In this document: piece by piece, positions 7,799-12,823 of the stretch
Numbering within the stretch: position 1 is the first letter of the stretch
How the letters are laid out: each line of letters opens with the position of its first letter
Assembly (NCBI RefSeq): GCF_938018035.1
Contig: NZ_CALIJF010000033.1
Location: 1-12,823 of the forward strand
DNA length: 12,823 nt
Direction: 5' to 3'
DNA from: an uncultured Campylobacter sp.
GTDB lineage: Bacteria; Campylobacterota; Campylobacteria; Campylobacterales; Campylobacteraceae
Program-made: the position numbers and the translations under genes
The notes under the pieces: generated by a model
Databases searched by the model: none
Told to the model about the DNA's origin: nothing
What the model saw: the letters and a program-made list of their open reading frames with translations, nothing else

Positions 7799-9299
7799 TT
7801 TCGTAGATGGATTTTGAGTAACCTAGCTCTTTAAGAGAGGTAGCAAGCGGCGCGCCGGTATTGTCGATGATATGTGGAGTTACTACAAAGATTAGCTCTG
7901 ATGTGCTCAAAACATCGGCAGTACTTTTGAAAAGATTTCCGATTAATGGAATTTCAGCTAGCACAGGCACCCTAGTGTTATTCTTGGACTTAGTTGCGCC
8001 GATTAAACCGCCTAAAATTACAGTATCGCCATCATCTACCCAAACTACACTAGAGAGTTTCTTTTGCAAGGTATCAGGTGCGATATCTCTTCTGCCATTC
8101 TCTCTCCTTACATTATCTTCGGCATATTTAAGAGAACTTAAAGACGGATTAATTCGTAGCATAATCCTATTATCATCTGAAATTTCAGGCAAGATATTCA
8201 AAAGAATACCTACAAAGATCGAATACTGATCATCCGACTGAGTATCTCCGCCTTGATAATCACCTGTAGTAGTAGATTTCAATACATAGTTAATGGTATC
8301 ACCTACAGAGATAATAGCAGGCTGATTATTCATCGTAGTTACCTTAGGGCTTGAAATAACCTTAGTTTTACCTTTAGTCTCTAGGAAGTTAATCAAACCG
8401 TCGATATTGAAATTTAGATTAGCCCCTATCGTCCAAGTTCCATGAGTATCGCTAGCCTTTCCTCTATTGCCGTTATCTATGTGATAGCCTGAAAGTTTCT
8501 TTGGATCCCCGCCCACATAGGTATTAAATCCTAGTTGGAACTTACTCCAATCTATACCGGTGGTGTATTCGTTATTTAGCTCGACAGATATGATATTTAC
8601 ATCTAGCAAGACTTGACGACTAAGGCGTTTTTGCATACCGCTTAGATATCTATCTACGCGAGCTATCTGAGACTTCATAGCAGTAACGGTCACTAAACCG
8701 GCATTTTGATTTATAATAGGAGCGACTGCGACGTATTTTTCGGTACCGTTATTTAAAACAGAAGTGATTTCCTCGCTAATCTTCTCCCAAAAATCAAATT
8801 TCTCTTTGGTAGTGATCTTATTATCTTCTTTATTTTCTTTATCGTCGCTATCATCTACTTTCGTAGGTGCGGAATCGACAGAAGATTTAGTAACAGCAGT
8901 ACCTTCTCTAATAGAAGTGATGTAATCCACTTTAAAAGTCCTAGTCTCTAGCGCTGAAATTTTTAATATGCCATGAGAATACTCATAGCTTAGATTATTC
9001 TCTTTTATGAGTAGATCTAAAACTTCGCGTAAAGAAAGGTCTTTGATGCTTACGCCTTGCAGTGGCTTACTCATCTCCTCTTGAGCGATAGCGTCTTTTG
9101 CTACCACCGAAAAGCGGCACATATCGGATAGCTGAGTTAGCATCTCGTTTAGCGTAACGGTATCGTTAATCTTAATATTTAGCGCCTTCCTATCGCAGTT
9201 ACCTGCAGTTGCGGGAGCGGCATATAGACTAGTAGCCGTAACAGACAAAGCAAGCATAGCGGCTATGCTAAGCTTTTTACTTATATGTAATAATGACAT
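7791..9299 (-). CDS. ctsD: Outer-membrane secretin CtsD (MshL-like)
   Basis: Secretins form the gated outer-membrane ring through which a pseudopilus or DNA passes. This 502-aa protein starts with a Sec signal peptide (1-27, ending SLYA). It has an STN-like N-terminal domain at about 43-116 (VTLNEMLTQLSDMCRFSVV and LREVLDLLIKENNLSYEY), a charged variable linker at about 140-165, an N-domain to about 225, and the secretin core from about 230. Within the core, KTKVISSPKVTTMNNQPA (310-327) and VPVLAEIPLIGNLF (444-457) are strong secretin signatures, followed by SELIFVVTPHIID. There is no lipobox. Two cysteines in the mature N-terminus (35 and 61) could form a disulfide. The length and single STN domain match MshL better than the longer GspD or PilQ. 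The ATG lies 23 bases inside the upstream gene and is preceded by AAGGAAG at 9305-9311. The stop overlaps ctsP by eight bases. Confidence 0.95.
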   Translation of the reverse strand: MSLLHISKKLSIAAMLALSVTATSLYAAPATAGNCDRKALNIKINDTVTLNEMLTQLSDMCRFSVVAKDAIAQEEMSKPLQGVSIKDLSLREVLDLLIKENNLSYEYSHGILKISALETRTFKVDYITSIREGTAVTKSSVDSAPTKVDDSDDKENKEDNKITTKEKFDFWEKISEEITSVLNNGTEKYVAVAPIINQNAGLVTVTAMKSQIARVDRYLSGMQKRLSRQVLLDVNIISVELNNEYTTGIDWSKFQLGFNTYVGGDPKKLSGYHIDNGNRGKASDTHGTWTIGANLNFNIDGLINFLETKGKTKVISSPKVTTMNNQPAIISVGDTINYVLKSTTTGDYQGGDTQSDDQYSIFVGILLNILPEISDDNRIMLRINPSLSSLKYAEDNVRRENGRRDIAPDTLQKKLSSVVWVDDGDTVILGGLIGATKSKNNTRVPVLAEIPLIGNLFKSTADVLSTSELIFVVTPHIIDNTGAPLATSLKELGYSKSIYENE

Positions 9300-9705
9300 T
9301 TTGACTTCCTTGTTTTAGTGTTAGTTCGACTTTATTTTCATCGTCGTTGGTAATAATAACGCTATTACCCGTTATTTGCACGATCTTATATGAGCCTACA
9401 TACTCGCCCAAACCATACCACTTATCGTTTAGCTTAACCTTATCACCCATAATACCTACTAGCTGATAACCTAGATCCACCTGCTGATTAGCTTCTCTAG
9501 GCGCATTAGCTTCTTTAGGATAAAACGGATCTTGCAAAGAAGCTATCTGCTCATCGCTAAGACCTACTCTAGGCTTACTAAGATCATCAAATATCGCATC
9601 GTACTTAGCTTTATAGGCTCCATTACTAGGCGCCACCGTCTGATTATTATCTACAGCAAATAGAGCAGTAGAAAGTAGCAAAGAGCATAAAATTAACTTT
9701 TTCAT
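9277..9705 (-). CDS. PilP/MshK-like periplasmic alignment protein
   Basis: This 142-aa exported protein probably links the inner-membrane PilN/PilO pair to the secretin, as PilP or MshK does. Residues 1-17 are a signal peptide (MKKLILCSLLLSTALFA). The Cys at 7 is inside the hydrophobic core and no lipobox is seen, unlike classical PilP lipoproteins. A disordered proline-containing region follows, then a DPF motif at 59-61. After it comes a small beta domain at about 80-142 (LVGIMGDKVKLNDKWYGLGE, YKIVQITGNSVIITND), the pattern of GspC/PilP periplasmic homology regions. It shares one base with the upstream gene (TAATG) and overlaps the secretin start by 23 bases. Directly preceding the secretin gene is the position of ctsR in C. 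jejuni, as I recall. Assignment is by architecture and position, since families like this diverge quickly; I leave the symbol blank. Confidence 0.85.
   Translation of the reverse strand: MKKLILCSLLLSTALFAVDNNQTVAPSNGAYKAKYDAIFDDLSKPRVGLSDEQIASLQDPFYPKEANAPREANQQVDLGYQLVGIMGDKVKLNDKWYGLGEYVGSYKIVQITGNSVIITNDDENKVELTLKQGSQNVIITYK
9305..9311 (-). promoter_or_regulatory. Ribosome binding site of ctsD inside the PilP-like gene
   Basis: AAGGAAG ends five bases before the ctsD ATG and lies within the last codons of the PilP-like gene. It fixes the secretin start at 9299 despite the 23-base overlap and gives ctsD its own strong initiation signal. Confidence 0.65.
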
Positions 9706-10358
9706 TAGTAATTTACTCCCCAGATAGATATACCGATGCTTCCACCGATTTTGCCATTTTTAGTGGCATTGATATCCATCTTATTTACATCTACGATCAT
9801 CTCCGATTGTTCGATAAGGTTGATATACCTAAGGACGTTCGAAAATGCTCCTTCAAATTTCACATCTATATCCAGCAAAGCTTCAGGCTGAAAAATTTGT
9901 TTGATGCTAGGCTCTCTTCTATCGCTGTGAATAGCATAAATTTTAATATTGTTATTCTCTGCGATCGTTGAGAGGCTATCCATAAACTTAGCCCAGTTCT
10001 TTTCATTATAGGTAAGCTTTGAAATTTCTTTTAGCTTGTCGTCTAGATACCCACGCTCATCATTGATATTTTTAAGGTTGGTTCTAGCACCATTGAGGAT
10101 ATTGCGTTTATTATCAACGAAAGCTTTAGGATCACCGCCAAAAAACTCGTTATACTCTCTTTGTGCGCCTTCAAGCTTCGTCGTGGCAGTACTTAGATTT
10201 GTTTCGCTCTCCTCTAAATACGGATCCGCATAGCCACTCAAAATAAAGTAAGCTACCACACCTACAAACAATAAAGCTATGTAAAAATAGTTATTTGCAC
10301 TATTTCCCTTGGAGGCAAACCATTGATCAAGTTGATCTAATGAACTTTTCTTTTTCAT
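9705..10358 (-). CDS. PilO/MshJ-like inner-membrane alignment protein
   Basis: This 217-aa bitopic inner-membrane protein has the PilO layout. It has a short cytoplasmic N-terminus, one membrane helix at about 23-42 (NYFYIALLFVGVVAYFILSG) and a periplasmic coiled coil at about 48-115 (heptad-like, rich in E, K, N and L). A C-terminal ferredoxin-like domain follows at about 118-217 (FMDSLSTIAENNNIKIYAI, then VKFEGAFSNVLRYINLIE, ending SIWGV). The VKFEGAFSNVLRYINLIEQSE segment closely follows the PilO pattern of a strand and a helix. It should dimerise with the PilN part of the preceding gene product. The ATG shares one base with the upstream stop (TAATG) and has a full GGAGG at 10366-10370, the strongest ribosome binding site in the operon. 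The operon position equals that of mshJ. Confidence 0.86.
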   Translation of the reverse strand: MKKKSSLDQLDQWFASKGNSANNYFYIALLFVGVVAYFILSGYADPYLEESETNLSTATTKLEGAQREYNEFFGGDPKAFVDNKRNILNGARTNLKNINDERGYLDDKLKEISKLTYNEKNWAKFMDSLSTIAENNNIKIYAIHSDRREPSIKQIFQPEALLDIDVKFEGAFSNVLRYINLIEQSEMIVDVNKMDINATKNGKIGGSIGISIWGVNY

Positions 10359-11878
10359 TATTTAACCTCCACACTGATGTTGCTATCGTAAAAGACGGTT
10401 TTATTACCCTCTTGTAGCGCGATTGTTTTAGTATCCACGCCATACACCTCTTTTTTACTGATATCCTCTAAAAGCTCGGTCATCTGCTTATCGTTTTTGG
10501 TGCGCACCTGAACAGTTAGAGTCCTATTCTCATCACCGATCCTAACCATATTGCCCTTATTTTTAACGACCATATTGGTTAGCTCAAAAATAGAAACACC
10601 CTTCATAGCGTAATTGTTTTTCTTATCTAAGATGGCATTAATTAGTTTGCGCCTGTCATTAAGCTCCTTACCACTCTTAGCAGCCTGGGCATTTACCTCT
10701 TTAGTCTCTTTATCCAAACGCGCACTTTCATCTCTAGCGGGACCCATCTTTTCCTCTAAACCTTTATATTCGCTAGTTTTATCATTAGCTACCATATTAT
10801 TATAATAGCCGTAGCCAAAATTATACGCAGGATACGCAGCGCCAAGTAAGCAGCCTAGCAGCATATAGCCTATCAGCTTGCCGGTTGATCTTTGAGTCAA
10901 AGGCGGAGGTCTCATAAACGGCGAGTAGTTGTGATCGTCATCTTTGGTAACCAAATAATCTTGACCTACCAAGAACATCAAAATATCTAGCTGAGTGAGC
11001 GGATAATCTTTCGCGTTGATTGCAACGTTAAAATTAAAATCCTTGTATCTTAGCTTTAGATTATTTTCTACAAAAACCTCGATCGCAGGAATTTTACCAA
11101 TATCCGTTCCGATATAGACGTTTTGAATATTGACGTTGTAAATTTTACTAATACCGTTCAATACGTCGTTGATGTAGTAAAACATATCGTCAAAAATTTG
11201 GATCATATAATCGCGTTCGGTCGGATTTTCTAAATTTACTCCCTGTTTGGAGAGCAATCTATAAAAGCTCTCTTCATCGACTCTACTACCGACTAGCTCG
11301 ACATATTTTTCATGCAAAAATTTTAGGTTATATCTTACTTGGCGGGATTGAAAATATTCGCCGTTTTGATACACTACCAAAAACGCATCGTCGCGTTGCA
11401 AGTAGATGAAGCAGTCGATTCCGTCGCGAGTTAGGACGCCTCTATTATACAAGCCCTCGTATAAAAATGGAGCCATAGCCACATAGTCGATGTAGTTCGT
11501 CCTAGCGGCGATCGCATCGAATTCTGAAGTGAGTTTAGCATTATCTACGACAAAGACGTTGAAAATTCTATCATCGCCGCCAGCGCCTATTACCTCACTA
11601 TAGGTAATTTTGTAATCCAAAGCGGTGTCAAGCCCCAGCTCCTCATACACCTTAACGACGATCGCATCTAAAAGATCCGCGTCCTCTACCGATCTGCTTA
11701 TCTCGACCGTCGCAGTCATTATATCCTTATACGGAATATATGAGACGTAAGTTTCCTTCGCACGATTTGCTTTTGAGAAGTCGTGCTCGAAAACTTCATT
11801 CTCACTTAGACCGAATATGGTTTGCGTGACTTTGTTAATCGCAACAATCGAACTAGCATTTTTACTATTCTTTGCCAT
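10358..11878 (-). CDS. PilM-PilN fusion, MshI-like
   Basis: This first gene of the cts operon encodes a two-part protein of 506 aa from ATG 11878. Residues 1-330 are cytoplasmic and lack the obvious nucleotide-binding motifs of actin-like PilM, but the length and position fit a divergent PilM/MshI domain. A basic, proline-containing stretch (FMRPPPLTQRS, 321-331) leads into one membrane helix at about 333-352. A coiled coil follows at about 365-415 and then a PilN-like ferredoxin domain at about 420-506 (YAMKGVSIFELTNMVVKNKG, LTVQVRTKNDKQMTELLEDI). In type IV pilus systems PilM and PilN are usually separate and bind each other. Start choice: a TTG at 11944 would overlap the era stop but adds 22 unusual residues, whereas ATG 11878 has GTGGAG just upstream. 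The 3' end shares one base with the PilO-like gene. The PilN half is well supported; the PilM half rests mainly on context. Confidence 0.82.
   Translation of the reverse strand: MAKNSKNASSIVAINKVTQTIFGLSENEVFEHDFSKANRAKETYVSYIPYKDIMTATVEISRSVEDADLLDAIVVKVYEELGLDTALDYKITYSEVIGAGGDDRIFNVFVVDNAKLTSEFDAIAARTNYIDYVAMAPFLYEGLYNRGVLTRDGIDCFIYLQRDDAFLVVYQNGEYFQSRQVRYNLKFLHEKYVELVGSRVDEESFYRLLSKQGVNLENPTERDYMIQIFDDMFYYINDVLNGISKIYNVNIQNVYIGTDIGKIPAIEVFVENNLKLRYKDFNFNVAINAKDYPLTQLDILMFLVGQDYLVTKDDDHNYSPFMRPPPLTQRSTGKLIGYMLLGCLLGAAYPAYNFGYGYYNNMVANDKTSEYKGLEEKMGPARDESARLDKETKEVNAQAAKSGKELNDRRKLINAILDKKNNYAMKGVSIFELTNMVVKNKGNMVRIGDENRTLTVQVRTKNDKQMTELLEDISKKEVYGVDTKTIALQEGNKTVFYDSNISVEVK
10366..10370 (-). 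promoter_or_regulatory. GGAGG ribosome binding site of the PilO-like gene
   Basis: A consensus GGAGG sits seven bases before the ATG at 10358, inside the last codons of the PilMN gene. It is the best Shine-Dalgarno match in the operon and may raise expression of the PilO-like protein relative to its neighbours. Confidence 0.6.
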
Positions 11879-11885
11879 AACACTC

Positions 11886-11940
11886 CACTTCCAAATGAAA
11901 TTTTCTACGCTGCTAATACTAATAGAAATAAAATAAAATG
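11886..11940 (-). promoter_or_regulatory. Probable cts operon promoter region
   Basis: The 62-base gap between era and the PilMN gene is the only non-coding space in the operon upstream of ctsF's end. On the minus strand it begins with a T-rich run and then carries two tandem TATTAG words (11919-11924 and 11913-11918), each resembling a -10 box. A TAGAAAAT follows nearer the gene. No clear -35 box is seen, as is common in Campylobacter. No terminator is visible after era, so some transcription from era is also possible. Confidence 0.35.
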
Positions 11941-12810
11941 TCAATAGATAAAATCGGTTTTTACCCTAAATTCGTCATTTTTCCAGCTTTTTTTTACAAA
12001 AACTGTTAATTTTAAGTAAATTTTGACCTTAGAAAAATTTGAAATTAACTTTTTGGCTCGAATTCCAATTCGCTTGATCGCCTCGCCGTTTTTGCCGATC
12101 AACATCTCTTTGTGTGAATTGCTGTCCGTTATGATCCGCGCATAGACCGAGATCAGACCCGGTTTTTCCACTATTTTTTCCATCACGACATCGCTGCAAT
12201 ACGGGATCTCGTCGCTCATACTCTCAAAAATCGCCTCAAGTATGAAGTCGCGGTAAATTTCACGCTCGTTGGTCGCGCTTAAAATTTCAGGATCATAAAA
12301 GTACTCATGCTCGGGCAAAATTTTACAAATTTCGTCCAAAACCTGCTTTTTATAGACCTTTTTTTTGATGCTAACGGGGATTATCGCTTCGAATTTATCG
12401 GTAAATTTTTGATATTGCAGCAGCTTTTGCACGATCTTTTCGTCGTTTGCTTCGTCAGTTTTAGTTAAAATTACGATGTGTTTGGCATCTGCGTTTAAAT
12501 TTAAAAATTTTTCGTATTCAGATGTATCATCGTGCACGGGCGCCAAAAACAGCACCAAATCGCAACCCTCAATCGCCCCGAGCGCCACTTCGACCATCAG
12601 CTTATTCATCAGCTTGGCGCTTTCGTGCAACCCCGGCGTGTCCGTGAAAATCACCTGATCTGCGCCGTTCATCGCGATGCCGCTAATCTTGCGGCGCGTG
12701 GCGTTGATCTTGTGCGAGACGAGCGAAATTTTCTCGCCGCAGAGATAGTTTAACAGCGAGCTCTTGCCCGCATTCGTCCGCCCGATGAGCGTTACAAATC
12801 CGCTTTTCAT
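11941..12810 (-). CDS. era: GTPase Era
   Basis: Era is an essential GTPase that binds the 3' end of 16S rRNA and promotes 30S subunit maturation near the membrane. The 289-aa protein is complete and near the usual length. Motifs: G1 GRTNAGKS at 10-17, the G2 switch around NATRR with Thr38, G3 DTPG at 57-60, G4 TKTD at 116-119, G5 VSIK near 146-149 (Ser-Ile-Lys instead of the commoner Ser-Ala). The C-terminal KH domain contains EMLIGKNGEAIKRIGIRAKK at about 235-254 and ends with SWKNDEFRVKTDFIY, matching the conserved Era tail. The ATG is preceded by AAGGA with a four-base spacer at the window edge. A stop triplet overlapping that site suggests that a gene lies just upstream. Its function is unrelated to cts; the two are neighbours on the same strand. 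Confidence 0.97.
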   Translation of the reverse strand: MKSGFVTLIGRTNAGKSSLLNYLCGEKISLVSHKINATRRKISGIAMNGADQVIFTDTPGLHESAKLMNKLMVEVALGAIEGCDLVLFLAPVHDDTSEYEKFLNLNADAKHIVILTKTDEANDEKIVQKLLQYQKFTDKFEAIIPVSIKKKVYKKQVLDEICKILPEHEYFYDPEILSATNEREIYRDFILEAIFESMSDEIPYCSDVVMEKIVEKPGLISVYARIITDSNSHKEMLIGKNGEAIKRIGIRAKKLISNFSKVKIYLKLTVFVKKSWKNDEFRVKTDFIY

Positions 12811-12823
12811 ATTTTCCTTAAAT

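Noticed and set aside
2431..9705. A true type II protein secretion system
   Set aside because: The ATPase, platform and secretin families overlap with T2SS, but there are no GspC, GspG-K, GspL or GspM genes. The ExeA/MshM ATPase with a TPR partner and the PilN/O/P-like genes fit the cts/MSHA type better.
11879..11944. TTG start at 11944 for the PilMN gene, overlapping the era stop
   Set aside because: The 22 extra residues look like translated AT-rich spacer, and the ATG at 11878 has a GTGGAG just upstream.
1..12823. CRISPR arrays, tRNA or rRNA genes, insertion sequences, prophage or attachment sites
   Set aside because: No spaced direct repeats, transposase-like product, integrase or structural RNA signature was seen; nearly the whole window is coding on one strand.

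Overview
The window looks like chromosomal DNA from a Campylobacter-type epsilonproteobacterium, probably one of the less AT-rich species (an inference, not a species call). The signs are pervasive AAATTT/AAAATTTT words, tightly packed genes with 1-23 nt overlaps, and a gene set matching the Campylobacter transformation (cts) system. Every convincing gene is on the minus strand, so transcription runs from high to low coordinates and the layout below follows that direction.

Region by region: (1) 12810-11941 is era, an essential ribosome-assembly GTPase. (2) 11940-11879 is a short AT-rich gap that probably holds the cts promoter. (3) 11878-2431 is one compact nine-gene operon for an inner-to-outer-membrane pseudopilus/type IV-pilus-like machine. 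In order it encodes a PilM-PilN fusion, a PilO-like protein, a PilP-like protein, a secretin (CtsD), an ExeA/MshM-type AAA ATPase (CtsP), a membrane-anchored TPR protein, an unrecognised secreted protein of 179 aa, a GspE-type assembly ATPase (CtsE) and a GspF-type platform protein (CtsF). (4) 2396-2423 is a hairpin that probably ends the operon. (5) 2341-28 is ftsK with its own likely promoter. No gene-free stretch reaches 300 bases.

How the genes work together: the PilMN, PilO and PilP proteins should form the alignment complex joining the cytoplasmic motor to the outer-membrane secretin. CtsE and CtsF would drive pseudopilus assembly at the inner membrane. CtsP and the TPR protein resemble the MshM/MshN pair of MSHA pili. 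In Campylobacter jejuni the cts genes are needed for natural DNA uptake, so DNA uptake is the best guess here. No pilin, prepilin peptidase, ComEA or ComEC gene is in the window, so the machine needs parts encoded elsewhere.

Main points for a second look: gene-by-gene colinearity with the MSHA pilus operon plus one extra gene; an ftsK reading frame with no ATG, GTG or TTG at its apparent beginning, where a Shine-Dalgarno sequence sits before an ATA codon; an in-frame 15-bp tandem repeat in the TPR gene; and a strong excess of RAATTY hexamers, the motif reported as the methylated self mark for transformation in C. jejuni.
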